Shown here: positions 1-5,521 of the stretch, in pieces
How positions within the stretch are numbered: the first letter of the stretch is position 1
Layout of the letters: every line of letters starts with the position of its first letter
NCBI GenBank assembly: GCA_017620055.1
Contig: JAFZRD010000166.1
Span: 1-5,521 of the forward strand
Direction: 5' to 3'
Source: Lachnospiraceae bacterium
GTDB taxonomy: Bacteria > Bacillota_A > Clostridia > Lachnospirales > Lachnospiraceae
Length of the DNA: 5,521 nucleotides
The notes under the pieces: generated by a model
Told to the model about the DNA's origin: nothing
Seen by the model: the letters and a program-made list of their open reading frames with translations, nothing else
The model's database searches: none
Translations under genes and position numbers: made by a program

Positions 1-119
1 AGAATCGTCTTTTTCAGTTTTTTGAAACGTCTGACATCATCGGTCATGGGGAATACCTTGACTTCCCCGTGTACTCCGTGTGGCCTCGTGATGACGCCGA
101 CCTGTAACAGTTCTTCCAA
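1..119 (-). CDS. rimM: Ribosome maturation factor RimM, N-terminal fragment
   Basis: Partial gene running off the left edge of the window; the first 39 codons are visible. The frame begins with TTG at 119-117 and reads [20 protein letters not shown], followed by [12 protein letters not shown]. The VGVIT..HGV.GEVKV..MTDD pattern is the typical RimM amino terminus (PRC/RimM barrel). RimM assists maturation of the 30S subunit head by binding ribosomal protein S19. The TTG start is supported by an AAGGAG site six bases upstream and by no nearby ATG in frame before residue 25. It lies 70 bases after khpA, and in related bacteria is followed by trmD and rplS, which would lie outside this window. 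The identity rests on the short N-terminus plus gene order, and both agree. Confidence 0.9.
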   Translation of the reverse strand, partial: MEELLQVGVITRPHGVHGEVKVFPMTDDVRRFKKLKKTI

Positions 120-125
120 ACGGAT

Positions 126-131
126 CTCCTT
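126..131 (-). promoter_or_regulatory. Shine-Dalgarno site of rimM (decides the TTG start)
   Basis: AAGGAG on the minus strand, six bases before the TTG at 119. It is the reason to accept TTG as the start. It lies ten bases beyond the 3' arm of the 141-163 hairpin, so structure in the leader could affect its access. Confidence 0.8.
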
Positions 132-140
132 ATCCGCAAA

Positions 141-163
141 CAGGGGTAGCAACGCTACCCCTG
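141..163 (-). repeat. Perfect hairpin in the khpA-rimM gap
   Basis: Inverted repeat with ten-base arms (CAGGGGTAGC at 141-150 and GCTACCCCTG at 154-163) around a three-base loop. On the transcribed minus strand it is followed by only three T residues and then GCGG, so it is not a convincing intrinsic terminator. It lies between the khpA stop (190) and the rimM ribosome binding site. Plausible roles are a weak attenuator, an mRNA processing or stability stem, or an element that lowers rimM translation relative to rpsP. The structure is seen directly; the role is inference. Confidence 0.8.
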
Positions 164-189
164 AATGATTCAAACTTCCGGATATACCA

Positions 190-420
190 TCACTGTACTA
201 TGTCCACCAGAACCTTCTTGGGAAGATCTGCGGAAGCTGCCTTGACGACACCACGGATCGCCTTTGCGATCCTTCCCTGCTTGCCTATGACCTTTCCCAT
301 ATCCTGGGGTGCGACTTTAAGCTCGATCACGATGGCTCTGGAATCTTCTTTTTCGGTCACCACAACCTGATCGGGATTCTCGACCAGAGCTTTTGCGATA
401 ACCTCAACAAGTTCTTTCAT
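190..420 (-). CDS. khpA: KH-domain RNA-binding protein KhpA
   Basis: A 76-residue protein made almost entirely of one type II KH domain, the usual length for KhpA (formerly YlqC). The RNA-binding GXXG loop is GKQG at residues 46-49, within the helix-loop-helix segment [16 protein letters not shown]. Family members bind RNA broadly and, in several Firmicutes, pair with KhpB (EloR/Jag) to affect cell elongation and division. The start at 420 is preceded by GGAGG (428-432) with seven bases of spacing. It lies 21 bases after rpsP, the standard rpsP-khpA arrangement, so the two are almost certainly co-transcribed. The gap before rimM (70 bases) is longer and holds a hairpin. The YlqD gene found between khpA and rimM in Bacillus is absent here. 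Confidence 0.95.
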   Translation of the reverse strand: MKELVEVIAKALVENPDQVVVTEKEDSRAIVIELKVAPQDMGKVIGKQGRIAKAIRGVVKAASADLPKKVLVDIVQ

Positions 421-441
421 AAGTTATCCTCCGCAATCAGC

Positions 442-687
442 TTACTTTTCGATACCGGCGAGTTTGAAGAGCTTACCTACTACTTCGGTAGGCTGTGCAC
501 CGTTATCGAGCCACTTCTTAGCCTTCTCGGTATCGATCTGATATGTGCTCGGATCCGATGAAGGATCATATGTTCCGATCTCTTCGATACATCTTCCGTC
601 ACGAGGGCTTCTTGAATCCGCTACAACGATCCTGTAATAAGGAGCCTTCTTCTGTCCCATTCTTCTGAGTCTGATCTTTACTGCCAT
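442..687 (-). CDS. rpsP: 30S ribosomal protein S16
   Basis: An 81-residue protein, the normal length for bacterial S16. It begins with the family signature [20 protein letters not shown], followed by [23 protein letters not shown]16 binds 16S rRNA in the body of the small subunit and is needed for 30S assembly. The ATG at 687 has a strong GGAGGA site (695-700) seven bases upstream. It follows ffh by 27 bases and precedes khpA by 21. No promoter is evident in the ffh-rpsP gap, so transcription from upstream of ylxM is the simplest model. The conserved S16 core is intact and nothing in the sequence is unusual. Confidence 0.98.
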   Translation of the reverse strand: MAVKIRLRRMGQKKAPYYRIVVADSRSPRDGRCIEEIGTYDPSSDPSTYQIDTEKAKKWLDNGAQPTEVVGKLFKLAGIEK

Positions 688-714
688 TTTTCATTCCTCC
701 ATTGATAAATATTG

Positions 715-2067
715 TTAAAACGGAAGCTTGAACCTGCCCCGTTTTCCCATCAGTTGCGGCATCTGTTTCATCATCTTCTGTGCCTCTTTGAACTGCTTGA
801 TCAGCCTGTTCACTTCGGCGATATCAACTCCGGCGCCTTTTGCGATCCTGTGCTTTCTCGAAGGATTGAGGATATCGGGATCCTGTCTCTCCTTCTTAGT
901 CATCGACAGAACTATCGCTTCGGTCCTTGCCATCTTCTTATCATCGATCTGATCGGCAAGATCGCCCATATTTGCTCCTTTGGGGAGCATTCCGCCCATT
1001 CCGGGAAGCATGGACATGACCGATGCCAGGCCGCCCATCTTCTTCATCTGATTCATACTCTCAAGGTAATCCTCAAAATCGAACTTGCCCTTCTTGAGCT
1101 TTGCAGACATCTCTTTTTCCTTGTCTGCATCTATCTGTTCACCCGCTTTTTCGATAAGGCTTAAGACATCCCCCATTCCGAGGATCCTTGAAGCCATCCT
1201 GTCGGGATAGAACACATCAAGATCGTTCAGTTTCTCGCCCATTCCGACAAACAGTATGGGCTTGCCCGTAACGGCTTTGACCGATAACGCCGCACCGCCT
1301 CTCGCATCGCCGTCCATCTTGGAGAGAACGACTCCGTCTATTCCGATCTTCTCGTTGAAAGTCTCGGAGACGTTAACGGCTTCCTGTCCGGTCATTGCGT
1401 CAACGACCAGCAGCGTCTGGTGGACTTCGACCGCTTCTTTGATATGAACGAGTTCATCCATCAGAACATCATCTATCTGAAGACGGCCCGCGGTATCAAG
1501 GATTATGACATTATCCCCGTTTTTGGCAGCCTCATCCATCGCAGCCTTTGCGATCTTCACAACGTCCTTTTCGCCTTCGATACCGAAGAAATCGGCATTC
1601 ACCTTTTCGGCGTTGATCTTCAGCTGTTCATAAGCCGCCGGCCTGTACACGTCACACGCAACAAGAAGGCTCTTCTTGCCCTTTGTCGCGATCTTTGCCG
1701 CTATCTTGGCCGCGCTTGTCGTCTTACCCGAACCCTGAAGGCCGCACATCATTATGACTGTCTTCGCCTGTCCGGGCTGAAACTTGAGCTCGGCTCCCTC
1801 GCTTCCCATCAGGGCGGTCATCTCTTCGTTAACTATCTTGATGACCATCTGTCCGGGATTAAGTCCGTTCAAAACGTCCGTTCCGACGGCACGCTCTTCA
1901 ACGCTCTTAACGAAACGCTTGACTACCTTGAAGTTGACATCCGCCTCAAGAAGCGCCATCTTGACTTCCTTGAGCGCCGCTTTGACATCCGCTTCCGTCA
2001 GTCGTCCCTTACTGCGAAGGTTCTTGAATACATTCTGAAGTTTATCGGTAAGGCTCTCAAATGCCAT
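715..2067 (-). CDS. ffh: Signal recognition particle GTPase Ffh (SRP54)
   Basis: A 450-residue full-length SRP54 protein. In the cytosol it binds signal sequences of nascent membrane and secreted proteins together with SRP RNA, then docks with FtsY at the membrane. Domain order: N domain, residues 1 to about 95, with the ALLEADVNFKVVK motif near 38; GTPase G domain, about 100-295, with G1 GLQGSGKTT (109-117), DVYRPAA (139-145), G3 DTAGRL (191-196), G4 SKMDG (249-253, the TKxD equivalent) and GMGEKLNDLDVF (275-286). A Met-rich M domain follows (about 300-442), with a finger-loop segment near 349-362 and the RNA-binding SRKHRIAKGAG at 403-413. The ATG lies two bases after the ylxM stop, indicating translational coupling; a modest GGAAGA sits inside the end of ylxM. 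All GTPase motifs are intact. Confidence 0.98.
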   Translation of the reverse strand: MAFESLTDKLQNVFKNLRSKGRLTEADVKAALKEVKMALLEADVNFKVVKRFVKSVEERAVGTDVLNGLNPGQMVIKIVNEEMTALMGSEGAELKFQPGQAKTVIMMCGLQGSGKTTSAAKIAAKIATKGKKSLLVACDVYRPAAYEQLKINAEKVNADFFGIEGEKDVVKIAKAAMDEAAKNGDNVIILDTAGRLQIDDVLMDELVHIKEAVEVHQTLLVVDAMTGQEAVNVSETFNEKIGIDGVVLSKMDGDARGGAALSVKAVTGKPILFVGMGEKLNDLDVFYPDRMASRILGMGDVLSLIEKAGEQIDADKEKEMSAKLKKGKFDFEDYLESMNQMKKMGGLASVMSMLPGMGGMLPKGANMGDLADQIDDKKMARTEAIVLSMTKKERQDPDILNPSRKHRIAKGAGVDIAEVNRLIKQFKEAQKMMKQMPQLMGKRGRFKLPF

Positions 2068-2069
2068 AT

Positions 2070-2384
2070 CTACAATTCTTCCATGATCTCGTGCGCAAGC
2101 TGTCTGACACGTTCATCGGAGGACAGTTCCTCTATCTGCATCGCTTTCTGTTTAAGCTTATTGAATCTCGCGACGAGACCGAGCTTGTCTTCATAATCCC
2201 CGAGTATCCTGTCGCATCTTTTCAGGAGATCATGTACTCCCTGTCTTGAAATGTTATACTCTTCGGCCAGTTCCGACAGAGAACAATCGTTATAGACCGC
2301 ATCTTCGTATACAAGCCTCTGGTGATCCGTAAGAAGCTCTCCGTAAAAATCATATAGCAGATTCTTCTTCTCAATATCGTCCAT
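2070..2384 (-). CDS. ylxM: YlxM/p13-like putative SRP-associated DNA-binding protein
   Basis: A 104-residue protein from the ATG at 2384. It matches the YlxM/UPF0122 family: an N-terminal NLLYDFYGELLTDHQ segment, then a sigma-70 region-4-like helix-turn-helix at about residues 35-57 (SLSELAEEYNISRQGVHDLL), then a charged helical tail. Homologues lie immediately upstream of ffh in Firmicutes and have been proposed as SRP accessory proteins; the precise role is unsettled. The start is debatable. ATG at 2396 (MSFVMDD...) and a TTG at 2423 are in frame, but the TTG lies inside a terminator stem, and the 2396 ATG overlaps the predicted -10 box. Family alignment from memory favours MDDIEKKN. No Shine-Dalgarno sequence precedes either ATG, which fits a leaderless or near-leaderless message. 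The gene ends two bases before ffh. Confidence 0.9.
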   Translation of the reverse strand: MDDIEKKNLLYDFYGELLTDHQRLVYEDAVYNDCSLSELAEEYNISRQGVHDLLKRCDRILGDYEDKLGLVARFNKLKQKAMQIEELSSDERVRQLAHEIMEEL

Positions 2385-2394
2385 AACAAACGAC

Positions 2395-2423
2395 ATATTA
2401 CAACACAAAAAAAGAGGTGTCAA
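2395..2423 (-). promoter_or_regulatory. Candidate sigma-A promoter of the ylxM-ffh-rpsP-khpA operon
   Basis: On the minus strand a perfect -35 box TTGACA (2423-2418) is followed after exactly 17 bases by TAATAT (2400-2395, four of six matches to TATAAT). An alternative -10 is TGTAAT (2402-2397, five of six matches) with a 15-base spacer. Either choice puts the transcription start at about 2391-2387, only a few bases before the ylxM ATG at 2384. The -35 box lies inside the 3' arm of the upstream gene's terminator. Boxes and spacing are read from the sequence; activity is inferred. Confidence 0.6.
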
Positions 2424-2444
2424 GTATTTCTTCTTGACACCTCT
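2407..2444 (-). terminator. Rho-independent terminator of the secreted-protein gene
   Basis: A perfect 12-base-pair stem with arms AGAGGTGTCAAG (minus strand 2444-2433) and CTTGACACCTCT (2424-2413) around an eight-base loop, followed on the minus strand by a T run at 2413-2407. It lies about 30 bases after the stop codon at 2475. There is no T run on the other side, so it works in the minus direction only. It is the clearest intrinsic terminator in the window and separates the secreted-protein unit from ylxM-ffh. Confidence 0.93.
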
Positions 2445-2474
2445 GTATGCACGATGAGCGCCGTTAACGAAGGA

Positions 2475-3212
2475 TCAGTAATTATATCCTTTCGGATCCC
2501 ACTTCTCGTTGTCTCTTTCCCATTCGCGTCTGAACTGGTAATCCTCAAATCCCTTGCTGTAAGGCTTGTAGTTAAGCGTATTGATGTTGTTCGCAAATAC
2601 CGCGCTCTTATCGCCTGCCGTTGCCGCCTTTGCAGCATAATCGGCCTTCAGGATCTCAAGCTTCCTGTTCAGCTCATCGATCTGAGGCTGAAGGGAAGGT
2701 GATGTTGCAAGCTGCTGCTGATATCCTGCGATGGCTTTCTCAACATCCCTTATCTGCTGAAGCGTTCCGTTGGCGATGTTTGCAGCACCGTCTGCCGCTG
2801 TCTTCGAAGCCTGAAGGGTAGTCAGATCCGCAAGTGCCGCTTTGTTTGCCCAGAACTTGTCCTCAAATGCACCGGTATCACTCGTGTTCTTGAGATATGC
2901 CTTTGCATTGTTGACCTGAGCAAGGCACCACTGGCTGACATTGATGGCATTCTGGTAATCATATGCAGCCTTCTCATACGCAAGCTGCGAATGATTGGGA
3001 TCGGCCTTTACCGCATTGAACGCAGCCATAAGAGCTGCCTCGTTGGCTTTGGCTGCTTCGTAAGCCTGTGTTGTAGCTGCGATCTTCGCATTAGCATCGT
3101 TAATCAGGTTCTGCGTGCTCGGAAGCGCTGCCTGTGTCTGTGTGGAAGATGCCGCAAAGATAACCGTTGCGAGCATTGCTCCCGTTACAATCTTAATCGC
3201 ATTTCTGATCAT
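2475..3212 (-). CDS. Secreted helical protein of unknown function
   Basis: I do not recognise a family. The 245-residue product starts with a clear signal peptide: basic start MIRNAIK, hydrophobic core at residues 8-21, and a probable signal peptidase I site after TQA near residue 28. There is no lipobox cysteine, so it is probably released or loosely wall-associated. The mature part (about 216 residues) is Ala-, Gln- and Asn-rich and looks mostly alpha-helical, with coiled-coil character especially around 150-197 (QQIRDVEKAIAGYQQQL, then ELNRKLEILKADYAAK). The single cysteine is Cys96. The last 25 residues change character and are rich in aromatic and charged residues (GFEDYQFRREWERDNEKWDP). 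There is no cell-wall anchor, SLH, LysM or catalytic motif. The ATG has a strong GAGGTGG site (3223-3217). With its own candidate promoter and terminator it forms a separate unit between ilvA and ylxM. Confidence 0.85.
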   Translation of the reverse strand: MIRNAIKIVTGAMLATVIFAASSTQTQAALPSTQNLINDANAKIAATTQAYEAAKANEAALMAAFNAVKADPNHSQLAYEKAAYDYQNAINVSQWCLAQVNNAKAYLKNTSDTGAFEDKFWANKAALADLTTLQASKTAADGAANIANGTLQQIRDVEKAIAGYQQQLATSPSLQPQIDELNRKLEILKADYAAKAATAGDKSAVFANNINTLNYKPYSKGFEDYQFRREWERDNEKWDPKGYNY

Positions 3213-3264
3213 TTCTCCACCTCATTTCCGCCATAATTACGGTTTCATAATCAATAACATCTGT

Positions 3265-3293
3265 ATTCTACTACCTTTTGGGGCATAACACAA
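3265..3293 (-). promoter_or_regulatory. Candidate promoter of the secreted-protein gene
   Basis: On the minus strand TTGTGT (3293-3288, three of six matches to TTGACA) is followed after 17 bases by TAGAAT (3270-3265, five of six matches to TATAAT). The implied transcript has a leader of roughly 45 bases ending in the GAGGTGG ribosome binding site. The -35 box is weak. No terminator is visible between the ilvA stop (3307) and here, so readthrough from ilvA could also supply this gene. Confidence 0.5.
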
Positions 3294-3306
3294 TAGAAAA
3301 ACCTTA

Positions 3307-4515
3307 TTATATGCTTGTTCGCACGATTTTCGGTTTGTAACCGGTCTTCTCAAGCGACTCGAGTATCTTGTTCTTGTGCTCGGTACCGAATGCCTCGAGC
3401 GTTATACGAAGCTCAACAGCCGCGTTCCTGTTAGTCGATACGAACTGGTTGTGTTCGAGCTTTATAACGTTTCCGTTCTGCTTTGCGATCACATCCGCAA
3501 CCCTGGAAAGTTCTCCGGGCTTGTCCGGAAGAAGTACCGATACCGTGAATATCCTGTCTCTCATTATAAGACCCTGGGATACGACCGATGACATCGTGAT
3601 CACATCCATGTTACCGCCGGATAGTATCGATACGATCCTCTTGTTCTTCACCTTCAGATGATCGAGAGCAGCCACGGTCAGAAGGCCTGAGTTCTCAACG
3701 ACCATCTTGTGATTTTCGACCATGTCGAGGAATGCCACGATCAGTTCTTCATCTCCGACGGTGATAATCCTGTCGATGTTCTTCTGAACATAAGGAAAAA
3801 TCACTGAGCCGGGGGTCTTGACCGCGGTACCGTCTGCGATCGTCGATACACCCGGAAGGGATACGACCTTTCCCGCTTCTATTGAAGCTTTCATGCATGC
3901 GGCACCTTCGGGTTCGACACCGATGACCTTGATCTTCGGATTGAGCATCTTGGCAAACGTCGATACACCTGCCGCAAGTCCGCCTCCGCCGATCGGGACG
4001 AGAATGTAATCGACGACCGGAAGATCTCTGAATATCTCCATTGCTATCGTTCCCTGACCCGTTGCTACTATCGGATCGTCAAACGGATGGATGAACGTGT
4101 ACCCTTTTTCCTTGGCAAGCTGTAGAGCCTTTTCGCACGCCTCGTCATAAACATCACCGTGCAGGATGACTTCCGCACCGAGATTCTTCGTGCGGTTGAC
4201 CTTGATAAGCGGTGTTGTCGTAGGCATAACGATGACGGACTTAAGTCCGAAGGCTTTGGCTGCGTATGCCACACCCTGGGCGTGATTACCGGCGGATGCC
4301 GTGATAATGCCCTTCGCACGCTCTTTGTCTGACATCGTGCTGACCTTGTAATATGCTCCGCGAAGCTTGTAAGCTCCGGTCATCTGCATGTTCTCGGGTT
4401 TGAGATAGACTTTGTTGCCTGTTCTCTCGCTCAGATATGAACTGTAGACGAGCTTCGTATCCTTCGTAACTTCCCTTACGATCTCGCTCGCCTCTTCAAA
4501 TCTGTCAAGAGTCAT
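3307..4515 (-). CDS. ilvA: Threonine ammonia-lyase (PLP-dependent, single ACT domain)
   Basis: A 402-residue enzyme converting L-threonine to 2-oxobutanoate and ammonia, which feeds isoleucine synthesis or threonine catabolism. The fold type II PLP catalytic domain covers about residues 1-315: the PLP lysine is Lys50 in TGAYKLRGA, followed by SAGNHAQG (about 74-81), the phosphate-binding loop GGGGLAAG (about 176-183) and SGGN (about 298-301). A C-terminal ACT domain starts near 320 (FTVSVLLPDKPGELSRVADVI). This is the roughly 400-residue, one-ACT form, not the roughly 500-residue IlvA with a double regulatory domain, so ilvA versus tdcB naming and the effector cannot be settled from sequence. 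The frame is open to a TTG at 4599 inside ftsY, but ATG 4515 (MTLDRFEEA) matches the family and has AGGA eight bases upstream. It lies four bases after ftsY, suggesting coupled translation. Confidence 0.95.
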   Translation of the reverse strand: MTLDRFEEASEIVREVTKDTKLVYSSYLSERTGNKVYLKPENMQMTGAYKLRGAYYKVSTMSDKERAKGIITASAGNHAQGVAYAAKAFGLKSVIVMPTTTPLIKVNRTKNLGAEVILHGDVYDEACEKALQLAKEKGYTFIHPFDDPIVATGQGTIAMEIFRDLPVVDYILVPIGGGGLAAGVSTFAKMLNPKIKVIGVEPEGAACMKASIEAGKVVSLPGVSTIADGTAVKTPGSVIFPYVQKNIDRIITVGDEELIVAFLDMVENHKMVVENSGLLTVAALDHLKVKNKRIVSILSGGNMDVITMSSVVSQGLIMRDRIFTVSVLLPDKPGELSRVADVIAKQNGNVIKLEHNQFVSTNRNAAVELRITLEAFGTEHKNKILESLEKTGYKPKIVRTSI

Positions 4516-4519
4516 GAAT

Positions 4520-5467
4520 TCAGTCCTGTTCTTCCTCGCCGGCATCTTCAGAGTATCCTTCCTTGTAAAATAATGCTTTGACATATGAATCGGCGTCAAA
4601 CTTCTGAAGGTCGTCTATTCCTTCTCCAACGCCGATGAACTTAACGGGGATCGCAAGCTCAGACTGTATTGCGATGGCGATACCGCCCTTGGCGCTTCCG
4701 TCGAGCTTGGTTATGACAATTCCTGATACGTCCGTCGCATCCTTGAACTCGCGTGCCTGATTGACCGCATTCTGACCTGTGGCACCGTCGAGCACTATAA
4801 GTGTCTCCTTGAAGGCTTCGGGATACTCTCTTTCGATTATCCTGTTCATCTTCTTCAGTTCTTCCATCAGGTTCTTCTTGTTGTTGAGCCTGCCTGCGGT
4901 ATCGATGAGACATATGTCGGTATCTCTTGACTTTGCGGCATTCACCGCATCATACACGACCGATGAAGGATCCTGTCCGTCCTTTCCGGTGATCAGATAT
5001 GCTCCGCTCCTGTCGGCCCACTGAGCGAGCTGGTCCTGGGCGGCGGCCCTGAAAGTATCGGCAGCTGCCATTATGACCTTCTTGCCTTCGGATCTGTATC
5101 TTGATGCGAGCTTTCCGATCGTTGTCGTCTTGCCGACTCCGTTGACACCTACAACGAGAACAACGGACTTGCGCTCTTCGAATTCATAATCTGCCTCGCA
5201 AGTCGACATCTGCTCCCTTACCTTGTCGGCAAGATGTGTCCCGAGTTCGTTCGGTGACTTGATACGGAGCGACTTCGCGTCATCCTTAAGTCCTTCGATG
5301 ATGTTCTCTGTCGCGCCAACTCCTATATCCGCGAGAATAAGGAGTTCCTCAAGATCATCATAGAAATCGTCATCGATCTCTTCACGCGAAAATATCTCAT
5401 TAAGGCTGTCGTCAAACTGCGCCCTTGTTTTGGACAGTCCGGCAAACAGTTTAGAAAAAAGTGCCAT
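4520..5467 (-). CDS. ftsY: Signal recognition particle receptor FtsY
   Basis: A 315-residue SRP receptor GTPase that docks ribosome-Ffh complexes at the cytoplasmic membrane. It is the short Gram-positive form: it starts MALFSKLFAGLSKTR and lacks the long acidic A domain of E. coli FtsY. The N-terminal basic amphipathic stretch probably contacts lipid. N domain about 1-95 (LLILADIGVGATENII at 42-57). G domain about 100-303 with G1 GVNGVGKT (107-114), DTFRAAAQDQL (137-147), G3 DTAGRL (189-194), G4 TKLDGSAKGG (253-262) and GVGEGIDDLQKFD (279-291). It ends in an acidic tail (EDAGEEEQD). The ATG at 5467 lies two bases after the stop of the upstream gene, and ilvA begins four bases after its own stop, so it sits inside a tightly packed operon. 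All GTPase motifs are intact and the partner Ffh is encoded in the same window. Confidence 0.98.
   Translation of the reverse strand: MALFSKLFAGLSKTRAQFDDSLNEIFSREEIDDDFYDDLEELLILADIGVGATENIIEGLKDDAKSLRIKSPNELGTHLADKVREQMSTCEADYEFEERKSVVLVVGVNGVGKTTTIGKLASRYRSEGKKVIMAAADTFRAAAQDQLAQWADRSGAYLITGKDGQDPSSVVYDAVNAAKSRDTDICLIDTAGRLNNKKNLMEELKKMNRIIEREYPEAFKETLIVLDGATGQNAVNQAREFKDATDVSGIVITKLDGSAKGGIAIAIQSELAIPVKFIGVGEGIDDLQKFDADSYVKALFYKEGYSEDAGEEEQD
4524..4527 (-). promoter_or_regulatory. Shine-Dalgarno site fixing the ilvA start
   Basis: AGGA on the minus strand, eight bases before the ATG at 4515 and lying within the last codons of ftsY. It supports 4515 over the upstream in-frame TTG at 4599, which would add 28 residues overlapping ftsY without family support. 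Confidence 0.75.
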
Positions 5468-5469
5468 TG

Positions 5470-5521
5470 TCAGTCATCCAGTTCCTTGTCTATGAGATTG
5501 ACGGAAACGAGCGCGGATACG
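5470..5521 (-). CDS. smc: C-terminal end of probable SMC chromosome segregation protein
   Basis: Only the last 16 codons and stop are visible, reading V-S-A-L-V-S-V-N-L-I-D-K-E-L-D-D then TGA at 5472-5470. The xVSxLVSVxL pattern resembles the terminal strand of bacterial SMC ATPases, whose C-terminus is commonly ...GVSKLVSV.L. SMC directly upstream of ftsY is the standard order in Firmicutes (rnc-smc-ftsY). SMC with ScpA and ScpB forms the condensin that organises and segregates the chromosome. The gap to ftsY is two bases, implying coupled expression. The call depends on a very short peptide plus gene order. Confidence 0.75.
   Translation of the reverse strand, partial: VSALVSVNLIDKELDD

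Noticed and set aside
141..163. Intrinsic terminator after khpA
   Set aside because: The stem is good, but only three T residues follow before GCGG, so I kept it as a hairpin of uncertain role.
712..1164. Plus-strand open frame of 150 codons antisense to the ffh M domain
   Set aside because: Shadow of ffh; the His/Leu/Cys-rich translation is typical of an antisense reading.
1420..2196. Long plus-strand open frame of 258 codons antisense to ffh and ylxM
   Set aside because: It lies wholly opposite the well-supported ffh and ylxM coding frames, has no recognisable protein character, and is explained by codon bias of the real genes.
2385..2423. Longer ylxM starting at TTG 2423 or ATG 2396
   Set aside because: The TTG lies in a terminator stem and is itself the start of the -35 box; the 2396 ATG overlaps the -10 box, so it would not be in an mRNA from that promoter. 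It could be used only on readthrough transcripts.
2434..2462. Plus-strand promoter from TTGACA at 2434-2439 (the other arm of the stem)
   Set aside because: No -10-like sequence follows at 16-18 bases and no plus-strand gene lies downstream; the motif is a consequence of the palindrome.
3128..3212. Lipoprotein signal on the secreted protein
   Set aside because: No cysteine occurs near the predicted cleavage site; a signal peptidase I site fits better.
3213..3306. Terminator or T-box leader in the gap after ilvA
   Set aside because: I found no stable hairpin followed by a T run and no T-box-like structure; only the weak promoter and the ribosome binding site are supported.
4516..4599. N-terminal extension of ilvA from a TTG at 4599
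   Set aside because: It overlaps the end of ftsY, adds 28 residues not expected in the family, and the ATG at 4515 has its own ribosome binding site.

Overview
The window is a housekeeping block from a low-GC-lineage Gram-positive (Clostridia; the protein style and gene order look most like Lachnospiraceae or a close relative, which is an inference). Every gene reads on the minus strand, so the biological order runs from high to low coordinates: 3' end of a probable smc, ftsY, a threonine ammonia-lyase (ilvA type), a secreted alpha-helical protein of unknown function, ylxM, ffh, rpsP, khpA, and the 5' end of rimM. The smc-ftsY-ylxM-ffh-rpsP-khpA-rimM backbone is the classic Firmicutes signal recognition particle / S16 cluster.

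Region 5521-3307: the smc tail, ftsY and ilvA are packed with gaps of 2 and 4 bases, so they look like one transcript with translational coupling. The ilvA start is best placed at 4515, not at a TTG further upstream inside ftsY. Region 3306-2407: an apparently self-contained transcription unit with its own candidate promoter (3293-3265), strong Shine-Dalgarno site, a gene for a 245-residue exported protein, and a perfect 12-bp-stem terminator. It interrupts the usual ftsY-ylxM neighbourhood.

Region 2423-1: ylxM, ffh, rpsP, khpA and rimM. The candidate promoter for this half has its -35 box (TTGACA) inside the terminator stem of the preceding gene, and its -10 box lies so close to the ylxM ATG that the mRNA would be leaderless or nearly so. 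Consistent with that, no Shine-Dalgarno sequence precedes ylxM, whereas ilvA, the secreted-protein gene, rpsP, khpA and rimM all have clear ones. A hairpin without a proper U-tract plus a TTG start precede rimM.

Functionally, FtsY (receptor) and Ffh (SRP GTPase) form the co-translational membrane-targeting pair, with YlxM a probable SRP accessory protein. S16, KhpA and RimM belong to ribosome assembly and RNA binding. The threonine ammonia-lyase and the secreted protein are the two genes foreign to this theme. No RNA genes, CRISPR arrays, insertion sequences or stretches above 300 bases without a gene were seen; the longest gaps are about 90-95 bases.
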